Part shown: positions 25,885-35,469 of the stretch, piece after piece
How positions within the stretch are numbered: the first letter of the stretch is position 1
How the letters are laid out: each line of letters begins with the position of its first letter
Source of the DNA: Clostridiales bacterium
Lineage (GTDB): Bacteria; Bacillota; Clostridia; Lachnospirales; Lachnospiraceae
Reading direction: 5' to 3'
DNA length: 45,681 nt
Assembly: GCA_012839295.1 (NCBI GenBank)
Contig: DUNO01000040.1
Location: 1-45,681, forward strand
Made by a program: the position numbers and the translations under genes
Notes under the pieces: generated by a model
Seen by the model: the letters and a program-made list of their open reading frames with translations, nothing else
What the model was told of the DNA's origin: nothing
The model's database searches: none

Positions 25885-28377
25885 TCACTCCAGATACCCT
25901 GATACCTCCATCAGCCTTCCATCGGTCTCAATCTGTATAGCACCGGCCTCATAGGTTATCCTGGTATCACTTCCCGCCTCCTGCAGCCGCTCCAATAATT
26001 CCTGGTGGGGATGCCCATAGCGGTTATTGGAGCCACAGGAAATAAAGGCATACCTTGGCTGCAATGAAGATAGAAATTCATCGGAGGTAGAGTTCTTTGA
26101 CCCATGATGGGCGACCTTCAGGATATCATATTCCATCCGGGGCTTAAATCCACTGGGCCCATCATCTCCCCACAAGGCCTCATCTGTCAAATTCCTAAGA
26201 AGGGCTGGTTCCTGTTCCTTTCCTATATCCCCGGTGAGAAGCAGATCAAATTCACCATATCTCACGCTAAAGACAGCGGAATAGGAGTTGGTATCAGGAG
26301 CCTCAACCCCTTCGGAGGGATGCAGGCAGAACAGGGTCAGATCCCCATCCACAATCTTATCCCCTGCCTTACAATAGCTGACTGCTATCTTCTTCTCCTT
26401 GGCTAAGGCTTCCATCTCCAAGTACCCTTGATCCTTATTCGATATCTCCGGCAAGACCAGATTCCTGATCCTAGTCTGCCCGTCCTCCATCAGCTCCTTT
26501 AACCCGTTAATATGATCCGCATCAGCATGGGTCATGATGACATAGGTAAGCTCATCGGTTCCCTGTGACAAGAGGAATGGCTTGATCCGATACTTTCCCA
26601 CATTCATTACATCCGTACTACCACCGTCGATTAAAGCCGTCATCCCACCCTCATGCTCTAAGTAGATGGAATCTCCCTGCCCTACATCCAGGATGGTAAC
26701 CCTAAGGCCTGCATGGCTTTGAGGCAGGATCAGCAATATGGAGGCCAGCAAGGGCAGCAAGAGGCATAGCTTCTTATTACAATGCTGCGTTGCCCAATGC
26801 TTCATTGTCGCATTATCCTCAGTTTCATTCTTTGCCGATTCATCCTTTGCTGCCTCATCCCTTGCCGCCCAACGATTGCTTGTCCAACAAAAGAGGACAA
26901 GGAGTATTATATACAGCACCATTTGCAACGCCCCCGGCTTCCCAACCGTGACCAAATTGCCCGGCAGGGCGCTGCCCACCCTGCAGACCCATTCGTAGAA
27001 TTTCAAAATATAATTAGCCCCTCCCACACAGAAAATGCCAAGGGGAAGATAAACCACTCCCAGGATTCCCGCAAAGATAGAGGTCAGGGTCAATATGGTA
27101 ACAAAGGGGAGAATGATTAAATTTACAAGAATTCCATAGAGGGGAAGCTGATAATAGAAATAAATGACGATCGGTGCCGTAGCCAGCTGGGCGCTGGTGC
27201 TGACATAAATACTCTCCAGAATAATATGCTTTTTTTGGAATAACTGCCTAAAGCAGGGCTGGATTAGGGCAATGCCCAGCACAGCGCCGTAGGATAACAA
27301 AAAACCGGCACTAAACACCTGCAGCGGATTTTGCAGCAGGATGAGGAAGGCACTGAGGGACAATGCGCTCAGCATGTCATAGGTTTTGCCTGCCGGGGAA
27401 GCCAGCAGCATAATTGTCATCATCACAACTGCCCGGTTTGTAGATACACTGAAATTCGTAAGTACCCCGTAGCAATACAGAATAAAGATTGTGACAAAGG
27501 TTGAAATGAATATCGGGACCTTCAGACCTTTTAGCACCGCAAATACAAACATGCCGATCAGGGAAACATGCAGGCCGGAAATCGCAAGGATATGGGATAT
27601 CCCATTCTGCTGATACAGGGTCTTGACCTCATCCCCCAGCAGATACTTTTCTCCCAGCAGCATTGCAACCAATGCCCCGGACTCCTTTTCCGAAAGGATG
27701 GTATCATATACCTTAATGAGTCTTTCTTTTATGTGGTCCAGTACGGAATGAAACTCGGAATAACGGCCGTCTGTCATGGTTATGGCTTTGGCCTTAAGCT
27801 TAAAGTCGATATTCTCAATTTCATAATAGAATTGTTCATTGAATTGGCCTGGATTTGTGGCCTGAGAAAATTTCTGGAGTGTCCCCTTTACGGCGATTTC
27901 ATTGCCGACCCGGTAATTCGTTTGGTGATCGAATGGGCCAGCAGGGGATGCGGGACTGGCCGTTGTATCCTCATTGCAAAATACAAGGATTGCTTCACAC
28001 CGGTAGGTATCCCCCTCCGGCAGGGTTACTTTATTTTTCTTTAGATAAACCGCCTTTCCCGAGGGCTTTTGTACTATCAGGCTTATCTTCCCGGACACCT
28101 CACAGTAGGTTTTCTGGTCAAAGGCATCATAGAGCGCAGGCTTCACCAGCCGCCCTCCCATGGCCAGAAATCCCAGAAGCAGGATAAAAGGCAGTGACCA
28201 CAGGAATTTATCCTTCGGGCTTACCACTTTCCATTTGGCCCTGTACATACCTAGATAGATGCAGAGCAAAAGTGATAATACCAGAAGGCTTACTATAGAA
28301 ACCGAAAAATGCCGCCAAGCCAGATACATCCCAAGCAAAAAGGAGGCCAGTATCCATATGAGTGGACGCTTGATCAA
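25885..28377 (-). CDS. comEC: DNA uptake channel protein ComEC/Rec2
   Basis: An 830-residue polytopic protein that carries single-stranded DNA across the membrane during natural transformation. It has the N-terminal membrane segments and extracytoplasmic OB-like domain, then the Competence core with HILAISGLHVSLIG, many further membrane spans, and a C-terminal metallo-beta-lactamase-like domain. The metal motif reads THADADH, and HHGSKNSTS follows later. It is intact and normal in length. The start is TTG, 12 bp after the GerMN gene stop and behind GGGGGTGAG, so translation is probably coupled. Its last 130 bp are duplicated at 23635. Confidence 0.95.
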   Translation of the reverse strand: MIKRPLIWILASFLLGMYLAWRHFSVSIVSLLVLSLLLCIYLGMYRAKWKVVSPKDKFLWSLPFILLLGFLAMGGRLVKPALYDAFDQKTYCEVSGKISLIVQKPSGKAVYLKKNKVTLPEGDTYRCEAILVFCNEDTTASPASPAGPFDHQTNYRVGNEIAVKGTLQKFSQATNPGQFNEQFYYEIENIDFKLKAKAITMTDGRYSEFHSVLDHIKERLIKVYDTILSEKESGALVAMLLGEKYLLGDEVKTLYQQNGISHILAISGLHVSLIGMFVFAVLKGLKVPIFISTFVTIFILYCYGVLTNFSVSTNRAVVMMTIMLLASPAGKTYDMLSALSLSAFLILLQNPLQVFSAGFLLSYGAVLGIALIQPCFRQLFQKKHIILESIYVSTSAQLATAPIVIYFYYQLPLYGILVNLIILPFVTILTLTSIFAGILGVVYLPLGIFCVGGANYILKFYEWVCRVGSALPGNLVTVGKPGALQMVLYIILLVLFCWTSNRWAARDEAAKDESAKNETEDNATMKHWATQHCNKKLCLLLPLLASILLILPQSHAGLRVTILDVGQGDSIYLEHEGGMTALIDGGSTDVMNVGKYRIKPFLLSQGTDELTYVIMTHADADHINGLKELMEDGQTRIRNLVLPEISNKDQGYLEMEALAKEKKIAVSYCKAGDKIVDGDLTLFCLHPSEGVEAPDTNSYSAVFSVRYGEFDLLLTGDIGKEQEPALLRNLTDEALWGDDGPSGFKPRMEYDILKVAHHGSKNSTSDEFLSSLQPRYAFISCGSNNRYGHPHQELLERLQEAGSDTRITYEAGAIQIETDGRLMEVSGYLE

Positions 28378-28389
28378 TTACTCACCCCC

Positions 28390-29304
28390 TTACTTTGGCG
28401 CCTCTATAATATTTAAGTTCCGTTCAAAGGGAGTATCAAAATCTATACTCTCTAAATAAGTTTCCTGCACCTCTCCATTAATACGGAATTGTACCTTGCT
28501 GATGCCCGGAAGCTCAACCAGGGTATTAACCACGCTGTAAATGGAAACATCTGCCGTAACATCCGGGAGCTTTTCCAGGAATTTCTCATTGAAATCCACA
28601 AAGCAGGTTCCGTCGGTCTTGTATAAATCCAGCAGTACCGTATCCTTTGGGATTGTATCGTACAGCCCCATCTTCGTCGGGCCATTGATTAACTGCTTTA
28701 TCGCCAGCTCTTCAATGGTTTCCACGCCGGAATAGTTGATATCCGTATCGTATTCGATTAAAGCGTCGCCCTTCTCATTTGCAAAGTACAGCTTCACCCT
28801 GTAATTTGTATTCGTATCCGTATCATCAATGAAATCCTCCGCCGTAAGGGGTCCCACCGCATTACCGTTGGAATCAATGAGCGGGTTCCCGTTGACATTA
28901 ATCTGGACATACTCAATTTTCGGAAGCTGGGTCAGCGTCTTAACAATTGCTGCACGTGCCAGGATTTCATCCACCCCCGTAAGATTGCTGTAGACGGCAT
29001 CAAAATTCACCGCCAGGCTCCCGTCCTCATTTAACGCAAACTCCGATTTAATGTCACCGGGAAGCACGCTTTTGTAGGCCAGGTTCTCCGGGCTCTTCTT
29101 TAGCATATACAGCAGTTCATTGATTTGTTCGGAAAGCTCCGTGCTGATTAATTCATAGCTTTCACTGATTAAGCCCTTCGTCTCCGTACTAATATAGTAG
29201 ACGGACACCTTTGCTTCCCCGTCATCATTATCCTGCCGGCGGCTGCAGGAGGTAAGAACAATTGCCGCCATGATCAGGACAGTTAATACTAATTGTCTTT
29301 TCAT
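28390..29304 (-). CDS. GerMN-domain lipoprotein
   Basis: A 304-residue secreted lipoprotein. The signal peptide ends in the lipobox LTSC, so the mature Cys is lipidated by Lgt and the protein sits on the outer face of the membrane. Two GerMN domains (about residues 50-160 and 175-295) each end in the LPxIxxVQ(I/F)xxNG pattern. In sporulating bacteria GerM takes part in engulfment and germination; in the operon after a sensor kinase its role here is open. The ATG at 29304 lies 6 bp behind GGAG. Confidence 0.88.
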   Translation of the reverse strand: MKRQLVLTVLIMAAIVLTSCSRRQDNDDGEAKVSVYYISTETKGLISESYELISTELSEQINELLYMLKKSPENLAYKSVLPGDIKSEFALNEDGSLAVNFDAVYSNLTGVDEILARAAIVKTLTQLPKIEYVQINVNGNPLIDSNGNAVGPLTAEDFIDDTDTNTNYRVKLYFANEKGDALIEYDTDINYSGVETIEELAIKQLINGPTKMGLYDTIPKDTVLLDLYKTDGTCFVDFNEKFLEKLPDVTADVSIYSVVNTLVELPGISKVQFRINGEVQETYLESIDFDTPFERNLNIIEAPK

Positions 29305-29358
29305 ATCCATCTCCGTTCTATTCTGTGGCCGAAAATACCTGGCAGCGTCAGCTTTTGG

Positions 29359-30852
29359 CTAGTAGGATACATAGTTTAAAGGAATCCGGACATTAAAGGT
29401 AGTGCCCTCCCCTTCCTTACTATAAACCTTGATCGCCCCATGGTGCATCAAAATTACATTTTTCGTAATTGCAAGTCCCAGTCCCGTTCCACCCGTTCCC
29501 CTGGACCTTGCCTTATCCACGCGGTAAAAACGCTCAAAAATAGAATCCAGGGCCTCTTCCGGTATACCGATACCAGAGTCCGACACCTTAATGAAGAAAT
29601 ACTTATGGTCAGCATTTAAGGATACCCTGACCCAGCCATCCTCCACATTGTATTTAATTGCATTCTCAATTAAATTGGAGATACCCAGGGACAGCTTTAC
29701 CTCATCAATTTCAGCAACCACCGGACGGAAGCTCTCATAAATCATCTCAATATTCTGCTTCTTGGCGATGGGCCTTAACCTTTTGAGTATCAGCTCCAGC
29801 AGCTCATTGATATTAACCGCCGTGATATTCATATCCCCTGCGGTCTTATCCAGCTTTACCAGGGAAAGAAGATCCGTAATAATCTTATTCTCACGTTCAA
29901 TTTCATCCGTAATATCGGTCAAAAATTCCCGGTAAAGCTCCACCGGTGCATCCTCCTGCATCAGCAGGGAATCCGCGAGCACCTTGATCGACGTAATCGG
30001 CGTCTTCAGCTCGTGGGATACGTTGGATACAAATTCCTGCCTGGTGCTCTCCAGCTTTTTCATCTGGTTAATCATATGGTTAAAGGAATCCGATATCCTC
30101 TCAATCTCGTTGTAGCCCTTAATGGACACCTCTCCCTCCAGATATCCGTCCGTAATCCGGTCAATGGAATTAACTATGCTGGTCAGGGGCTTTGTCAGGT
30201 TTCCAGAAAAATAGATCGCAAAGGCAACGATTAAGATCGACAGGGTTACCGCAAAAACAGCCGCGCGCTGGTTTAAGCTCCCCCGGATGCTCTGGATGTC
30301 CTTTGTAGAAAAGCTCATAACAATAGCACCCATAATTTCCTTTGTTTCATTATGGGTGATTGGGTAAGTAAACTTAAGATAATGCGTGCTTCTGTCATGA
30401 ACCGGAACAGGGGTGGTCCCCTTTAAGCACTGGGCAACACTGGCGGAAACCAAATACTTCCCTTCTTCCAGGGAATAGGTATCCTTTACAATGCTCATAT
30501 TCTTGTTGACAATAATAATTCGCCCATTATAGATATCCGCAAGCCGGTTAATCTCCTGGTCCATCCCGGAATCATCACCGGCGGTCAGATATAGGCTTAC
30601 CGCTAATTTATTTGATAAAATGCTTCCCTGGTTCTCCAGCACTGTGACTTTATTTGAAATCGCATTTTTTTCATAGGTATTTAAAACCACCAGGGAGAAA
30701 AGCAATAGAGGAACAACTCCCAGCACAATATAGGCCAGGAGCAGGTAGATCCTCATGCTGTTTAAACGTTTGAGATTACTCTTGATTCTGGAAAAAATAT
30801 CCGACACCCCATTTTGTATGTATATATTTTGGCTCACTTGGATTGCTTTCAA
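29359..30852 (-). CDS. Membrane sensor histidine kinase
   Basis: A 497-residue kinase of the PhoR/ResE type. Two membrane segments (about residues 35-60 and 205-225) enclose an extracytoplasmic sensor domain of about 140 residues; HAMP, HisKA with phosphorylated His in SHELKTPITS, and HATPase with NLIENAIKY, DSGIGIPEE and GTGGTGLGLAITK follow. It pairs with the response regulator just upstream. The listed TTG start overlaps the regulator gene by 77 bp. A GTG at 30807 would cut this to 32 bp, but neither has a strong ribosome binding site, so the start is uncertain. Confidence 0.92.
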   Translation of the reverse strand: MKAIQVSQNIYIQNGVSDIFSRIKSNLKRLNSMRIYLLLAYIVLGVVPLLLFSLVVLNTYEKNAISNKVTVLENQGSILSNKLAVSLYLTAGDDSGMDQEINRLADIYNGRIIIVNKNMSIVKDTYSLEEGKYLVSASVAQCLKGTTPVPVHDRSTHYLKFTYPITHNETKEIMGAIVMSFSTKDIQSIRGSLNQRAAVFAVTLSILIVAFAIYFSGNLTKPLTSIVNSIDRITDGYLEGEVSIKGYNEIERISDSFNHMINQMKKLESTRQEFVSNVSHELKTPITSIKVLADSLLMQEDAPVELYREFLTDITDEIERENKIITDLLSLVKLDKTAGDMNITAVNINELLELILKRLRPIAKKQNIEMIYESFRPVVAEIDEVKLSLGISNLIENAIKYNVEDGWVRVSLNADHKYFFIKVSDSGIGIPEEALDSIFERFYRVDKARSRGTGGTGLGLAITKNVILMHHGAIKVYSKEGEGTTFNVRIPLNYVSY

Positions 30853-31474
30853 TCTTTTCCCTTAATCTTCGGATATGGACATCTACAGTTCTGACATCAC
30901 CCGGATAATCATAGCCCCATACAATATTCAATAAATTCTCGCGGCTATATACCTTATTGGGATTGAATACCAGTAATTCAAGCAAATCAAATTCCTTCGC
31001 AGTTAAATTAACCTCTTTCCCTGCGATATAGACCCTCTTATTTTCACAGTCAATCTTCATATCCCCGAAGCTGACGGTTTTCTTATCCGCATTCCCCAGG
31101 GAGGCCGACTTGCTGCTGCGGCGTATAATGGCCTTAATACGGGCCTTAACCTCAAGGATGTTGAAGGGCTTTGTAATATAGTCATCAGCCCCATATTCCA
31201 GGCCGAGAATTTTATCCATATCATCGCCCTTAGCCGTTAGCATGATAATAGGCATTGTTGAAAACTCCCTAATCTGCTGGCATACCTCAAAGCCTGTCAG
31301 CTTGGGCAGCATCACGTCAAGGAGCACCACATCATATTCCTTATTCTTTGCAGCCTCCAAGGCCTCCTCCCCATCATAAGCGCAGTCCACCTCCATGCCA
31401 TCCTGCTCAAGACTAAAGCGAATTCCCTTTACGATTAATTTTTCGTCGTCTACAACGAGTACCTTCTTTGCCAT
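30776..31474 (-). CDS. OmpR/PhoB-family response regulator
   Basis: A 232-residue two-component regulator. The receiver domain has the acidic pocket DDE, the phosphorylated Asp in VLLDVMLP, the Thr in MLTAK and the Lys in KPFN. The C-terminal winged helix ends with VDVHIRRLREKIE and WGVGYFF. Its targets cannot be read from the sequence. GAGGTG precedes the ATG. It lies 59 bp after comEA and overlaps the kinase frame, so it is co-transcribed with comEA, the kinase, the GerMN gene and probably comEC. Confidence 0.94.
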   Translation of the reverse strand: MAKKVLVVDDEKLIVKGIRFSLEQDGMEVDCAYDGEEALEAAKNKEYDVVLLDVMLPKLTGFEVCQQIREFSTMPIIMLTAKGDDMDKILGLEYGADDYITKPFNILEVKARIKAIIRRSSKSASLGNADKKTVSFGDMKIDCENKRVYIAGKEVNLTAKEFDLLELLVFNPNKVYSRENLLNIVWGYDYPGDVRTVDVHIRRLREKIESNPSEPKYIHTKWGVGYFFQNQE

Positions 31475-31533
31475 ATTATCACCTCATAATTAATTTCCAT
31501 ACTGTTTATAGTCACAAAACCATGTTCCGGCTG

Positions 31534-32301
31534 TTAATCTACCGATATTTTTGACGAGATCTGGCGAAAGGAGCCTTCCTTGATTCCCGGCACCTTCATC
31601 AGATCCTCGATTGTCTTAAATTTACCATTTGTACTGCGGTATTCTATAATCCTGTCCGCCTTCGACTGGCCGATCCCCGGTAAGGTCATAAGCCGGGCGG
31701 CATCCGCCGTGTTAATATTGACCAGGGAGGCATCCCCGCCCTCCTGTATGGCAGCTTCCCCGCCGGTGACGAATTCGCCGGCTGTCAGGCTGCCCACCTC
31801 AGACTTTGTAGGGACATATACCCTTTGGCCGTCCAAAATCTGCTGGGCCTGGTTCAAATGTTCCCCCGCCGCTTCCTCTGTCAGCCCTCCTGCAAGCTCC
31901 AGCGCGTCCACTACCCTGGCATCCGCAGTCGCGGCATAAACTCCCGGGTGGACAACAGCACCACAGACATGTACATAAATAACCTTTTCTTCCGGAATTT
32001 CCGTTGGCATAGACTCCAGGTTGTCCCTTTCGGTTTTATCAGCTGGCCCTGAGCCATTCTGGCCCGCGGCTTGCTGGCTGGTACCTTGCTGGCTGCTATC
32101 CTGACAGCCATCAGCTTGTTGTCTGCCATCCTGCTGGCCAGTAAAGTCTGCTTCTTCCTGCGCTGCAAAACCGGTACCGCCTTCCGGGGTACCCGTTACC
32201 AAGGCTGCCTGCTGCCTCTGCTGGTAGGAACAGCTGTAGCAGATTCCCGATACCAGTAAAAAAACACAGGTGAGCCCTGTTATTATTAATTTTCTTTTCA
32301 T
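31534..32301 (-). CDS. comEA: ComEA-type DNA receptor
   Basis: A 255-residue membrane-anchored DNA-binding protein of the competence system. An N-terminal hydrophobic anchor (residues 4-23) is followed by a Gln/Ala/Gly-rich linker. An SLBB-like segment with HVCGAVVHPGVY comes next, and then a pair of helix-hairpin-helix motifs (INTADAARLMTLPGIGQSKA and VPGIKEGSF). ComEA captures incoming double-stranded DNA and feeds it to ComEC, which is encoded 3 kb downstream in the same direction. AGGAAG lies before the ATG. Confidence 0.92.
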   Translation of the reverse strand: MKRKLIITGLTCVFLLVSGICYSCSYQQRQQAALVTGTPEGGTGFAAQEEADFTGQQDGRQQADGCQDSSQQGTSQQAAGQNGSGPADKTERDNLESMPTEIPEEKVIYVHVCGAVVHPGVYAATADARVVDALELAGGLTEEAAGEHLNQAQQILDGQRVYVPTKSEVGSLTAGEFVTGGEAAIQEGGDASLVNINTADAARLMTLPGIGQSKADRIIEYRSTNGKFKTIEDLMKVPGIKEGSFRQISSKISVD

Positions 32302-32328
32302 CCTTAGTCTTCCTTTCCCAGTGTGTCC

Positions 32329-32350
32329 GAAAACGGCACAGGCCGTTTTC
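32329..32350 (-). promoter_or_regulatory. Hairpin in the comEA leader
   Basis: GAAAACGGC and GCCGTTTTC are perfect 9-bp arms around a 4-base loop, between the comEA promoter and its start codon. No T-run follows on the minus strand, which argues against a terminator and for an mRNA stem that could affect stability or translation. Confidence 0.5.
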
Positions 32351-32411
32351 AGGCATTCCCTTAAAGAAGACTTAAAAAGTACCCTCTATACTTTTATGAT
32401 AAGACACTCTC

Positions 32412-32440
32412 ATTTTACATAAGTTGCACCTTATTTACAA
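32412..32440 (-). promoter_or_regulatory. Promoter of the comEA operon
   Basis: On the minus strand TTGTAA (32435-32440), a 17-bp spacer and TAAAAT (32412-32417). It lies about 110 bp upstream of comEA, directly behind the transporter gene at 32465. Confidence 0.65.
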
Positions 32441-32464
32441 TAGCTTATTAAATTTATTTTAAAT

Positions 32465-32917
32465 TTATCCTGCACAATTCCCCTTGTTCCACTGGAAAAT
32501 AACGATCCCAGCGATAATGAAGAGGACACCCACAAGCTTTTTCCACTCAAAGGGAACCTTTTCCGCCCCGCAGAGCCCGAACACCTCGATCAGGTAGGCG
32601 ACAATCATCTGCGCCGTAATAATAAACATATTGGCCATAGCCGGCCCCAGGGAATCGACGCTTTTAATTACGGTAAAGGTGATGAATGCACCCAACATAC
32701 CACCAACCAGAAGATATTTAGGTTCTACCTTAAATAAGGCACCGAAGCTGCCCTGCCTTCCGGTTACAAACCATGCCACCAGGCATACCAGCAATGCGCT
32801 AAACTGGACAAAGCCTGCTGATACCCAGATACTGGTCTGCTTTGTCACCCCGGTATTTAATACTCCCTGCGTACTCATTAATGCCCCTGATATGATTGCG
32901 ATAAGAAAACCCCACAT
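32465..32917 (-). CDS. Small DMT-superfamily membrane transporter (YdcZ/DUF606 type)
   Basis: A 150-residue integral membrane protein with five hydrophobic segments. The family features are the start WGFLIAIISGALMSTQGVLN, the central GGMLGAFITFTVIKS and the end VLFIIAGIVIFQWNKG. Members are small drug/metabolite-type carriers that often act as pairs; the substrate is unknown. Start ATG at 32917 with GGTGGAAGGC before it; a GTG three codons earlier is an alternative. No partner gene of the same family is next to it. Confidence 0.82.
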   Translation of the reverse strand: MWGFLIAIISGALMSTQGVLNTGVTKQTSIWVSAGFVQFSALLVCLVAWFVTGRQGSFGALFKVEPKYLLVGGMLGAFITFTVIKSVDSLGPAMANMFIITAQMIVAYLIEVFGLCGAEKVPFEWKKLVGVLFIIAGIVIFQWNKGNCAG

Positions 32918-33007
32918 GCCTTCCACCCAGCCTTTCCAAGTTATGAAGCTATTGATCAGTCATTCACGCTAACGATCATTTGGCCGCCAGGCCACTCAAT
33001 GTCGGAT

Positions 33008-33028
33008 GTGAAATATTCTGCATTTCAC
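33008..33028 (-). other. Inverted repeat upstream of the DMT gene
   Basis: GTGAAAT and ATTTCAC flank 7 bases in the 278-bp gap between the DMT gene and argD. It could be a regulator site for the transporter. I see no convincing promoter hexamers here; the remainder of the gap holds the argD terminator. Confidence 0.3.
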
Positions 33029-33113
33029 ACTGTCTATCGTGATTACCTTTTTAATTTTGCCAATTCTATGGAAGACTATACAGAATAAATACTAATTCCT
33101 CATAGAAAGCTTA

Positions 33114-33160
33114 CAAAAAACGGGTAAATCCCCAGCCATAAGGCTTTTAGAATTTACCCG
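33114..33160 (-). terminator. Terminator of the argJBD operon
   Basis: The arms CGGGTAAAT (33121-33129) and ATTTACCCG (33152-33160), with an inner AGCC/GGCT pair, are followed on the minus strand by six T (33115-33120). It lies 36 bp behind the argD stop codon. Confidence 0.85.
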
Positions 33161-33195
33161 TCCATAGTTTGATTATTTGCTTAATAATAATCCCA

Positions 33196-34425
33196 TTATT
33201 CACTTAATATCTGGTCCAGGACCGTTGTCATGGCATCAATATGCTCCTTCTCCACAATCAGCGGAGGAACAAAGCGCAGCACATTCGCTCCGGCGGAAAT
33301 CAGTACCAGCCCTTTGTCCAAAGCCTTAGGAACAATATCCTTTACAGGCATTTTAAATTCCAGCCCCTGCATGAATCCCATACCGCGCCGTTCCACGATA
33401 CAAGCATGCTTTCCTGCCAACATATCTAACTTTTCCTCCAGATATGGAGCCACCTGGTTCACATGTTCCAGCAGCCGCTCTTGTTCAAACAGCTCTATTA
33501 CCTTTGCCACAGCCGCCGTCGCAAAGGGATTTCCGCCATAGGTGGTTCCATGGTCTCCCGGTTCAAAGGCTGCTGCAACCCTTTCTACCGCTGCAAAGGC
33601 TCCAACCGGAACTCCGCAGCCGAGGGCTTTTGCACTTGTCACGATATCCGGCTTTATCCCAAACTGTTCATAGGCAAACATGGTTCCGGTACGTCCCATA
33701 CCACATTGGATCTCATCCAGGATTAAAAGGATATCCCTTTCGTCACACAGGGCTCTTACTCCCTGGATAAATTCTTTTGTGGCAGGATAGAGGCCGCCCT
33801 CTCCCTGCACCGGCTCCATAATGATTGCCGCCGTATTTTGCTGGAGCAGCTCCTTTACGCTGTCCAGATTATTAAACTCGGCAAATACCACCCCGCCGAT
33901 CAGGGGCTCAAAGGCCTCACGGTATTTGGAAGTGCCTGTAACGCTTAAAGCTCCCATGCTCCTTCCATGGAAGGAATGGTCCATGGAGATAATCTGGCTG
34001 TTAGCAATTCCATACTTTTTAAAATAATATTTACGCGCCAGCTTTATTGCTCCTTCGATTGCCTCCGTACCGCTGCTCGTAAAGAACACCCGGTCCATAC
34101 CGGAGATCCGGTTAAATTTCCTTGCCGCCTCTATGGCCGGTACCGTATAGAACAGATTGGAGGTATGGAGTATTTTATCAATCTGTACCTTTAAGGCCTC
34201 ATTATAATCCTTACAATTGTAGCCAAGGGCAAAAACCGCTATTCCTGCCGCAAAATCAAGGTATTTCTTGCCTTCCACATCGTACAGGTACATTCCGTCC
34301 CCATGGTCAAATACGATCTGGTAACGGCTATAGGTATGCATCAGTTCCTGCTCAGCTTCTTCAATATAATGCTTCATATTCATGTCCATGCCCCCATATG
34401 GATCAAACGCCATAAAAGAATGCAT
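33196..34425 (-). CDS. argD: Acetylornithine aminotransferase
   Basis: A 409-residue PLP-dependent class III aminotransferase that converts N-acetylglutamate semialdehyde to N-acetylornithine. SFHGRSMGALSVTG, the Asp in LDEIQCGMGRTG and the PLP lysine in TSAKALGCGVP are present. Length is normal; the first 12-16 residues may not be used, since several ATG codons follow (34389, 34383 and 34377), the first two closely behind GGGGGC. It is last of the argJ-argB-argD operon, 53 bp after argB. Confidence 0.95.
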   Translation of the reverse strand: MHSFMAFDPYGGMDMNMKHYIEEAEQELMHTYSRYQIVFDHGDGMYLYDVEGKKYLDFAAGIAVFALGYNCKDYNEALKVQIDKILHTSNLFYTVPAIEAARKFNRISGMDRVFFTSSGTEAIEGAIKLARKYYFKKYGIANSQIISMDHSFHGRSMGALSVTGTSKYREAFEPLIGGVVFAEFNNLDSVKELLQQNTAAIIMEPVQGEGGLYPATKEFIQGVRALCDERDILLILDEIQCGMGRTGTMFAYEQFGIKPDIVTSAKALGCGVPVGAFAAVERVAAAFEPGDHGTTYGGNPFATAAVAKVIELFEQERLLEHVNQVAPYLEEKLDMLAGKHACIVERRGMGFMQGLEFKMPVKDIVPKALDKGLVLISAGANVLRFVPPLIVEKEHIDAMTTVLDQILSE

Positions 34426-34478
34426 GGCTCCCGGCCCCCCTTTTCCTGTTTTTTACTTTCTTCTAACCTTTTCTGCTA

Positions 34479-35372
34479 TTATGCTTCATTTTCAAAAATG
34501 CCGGCCTTATCAATAATAGCTGTTCCGATACCCCGATTGGTGAAGAACTCCAATAAGAGGCAGTGCTCAATCCTGCCATCCAGGATATGTACCCTGGATA
34601 CGCCGTTGCGGACAGCATCAACACAGTTCTTTAGCTTCGGAAGCATGCCGCCGCCAATAAATCCGCTGTCTAAGAGCTTATCCGCCTCGTCAAGGGTCAG
34701 CACCGAAATCAAGCTGCCTTTATCCTCGGGATCAGCATATACGCCCTCGATATCCGTTAAGAATACCAGCTTCTCCGCACCGATTGCCGTAGCCACCGCA
34801 CAGGCCGCATCGTCCGCGTTAATATTATAGTTCTGATAATCCCCGTCAATTCCAATGGGGGCAATCACCGGAACAAAATCATTCTCAATTAAGGTATCGA
34901 TAAGATCCGTGTTTACTTCCGTGATATTTCCTACGAAGCCGATGTCCTGTCCGTTTACAGTCCTTTTCTCCACCCTTAGGGTGCTGCCGTCCTTGCCGCT
35001 GATGCCTGCCGCCTTTACACCCAGCTTTTCTACCAGCTGGACCAGGTTCTTATTCACCTTTCCGAGTACCATTTCTGCTACCTCCATAGTCGGCGCATCG
35101 GTAACACGTAAGCCCTCCACGAATCTTGATTCGTGGCCCATCAGCCCCAGCCACTTGCTGATTTCCTTTCCTCCGCCGTGTACAATGATCGGCTGCATTC
35201 CTACAAGCTTTAGTAATGCCACATCCTTGATTACATTTAACTGCAGGTTTTCATCCAGCATTGCGCTTCCGCCATATTTTACGACTACCTTTTTGTTGTT
35301 GAATTTCTGGATGTATGGCAGAGCCTCAATCAGGGTCTGTGCCTTTAGTAATATCTGGTCCATATGTTCCAT
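34479..35372 (-). CDS. argB: Acetylglutamate kinase
   Basis: A 297-residue amino-acid kinase that phosphorylates N-acetylglutamate, the committed step that in many bacteria is inhibited by arginine. [18 protein letters not shown], and [12 protein letters not shown] are diagnostic. An extended N-terminal helix (about 25 residues before the first strand), seen here, is the feature linked in the family to hexameric, arginine-sensitive enzymes. AAAGGAAAC precedes the ATG. It lies 97 bp after argJ. Confidence 0.95.
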   Translation of the reverse strand: MEHMDQILLKAQTLIEALPYIQKFNNKKVVVKYGGSAMLDENLQLNVIKDVALLKLVGMQPIIVHGGGKEISKWLGLMGHESRFVEGLRVTDAPTMEVAEMVLGKVNKNLVQLVEKLGVKAAGISGKDGSTLRVEKRTVNGQDIGFVGNITEVNTDLIDTLIENDFVPVIAPIGIDGDYQNYNINADDAACAVATAIGAEKLVFLTDIEGVYADPEDKGSLISVLTLDEADKLLDSGFIGGGMLPKLKNCVDAVRNGVSRVHILDGRIEHCLLLEFFTNRGIGTAIIDKAGIFENEA

Positions 35373-35469
35373 TTCATGTTTCCTTTCTAAGTTCGCACAT
35401 ATAAGTTATCGTTCTAATCCATAGATCGTTTCAATCCACATCCCGTGGCTTTTCTCTTGATCTAAAGTA

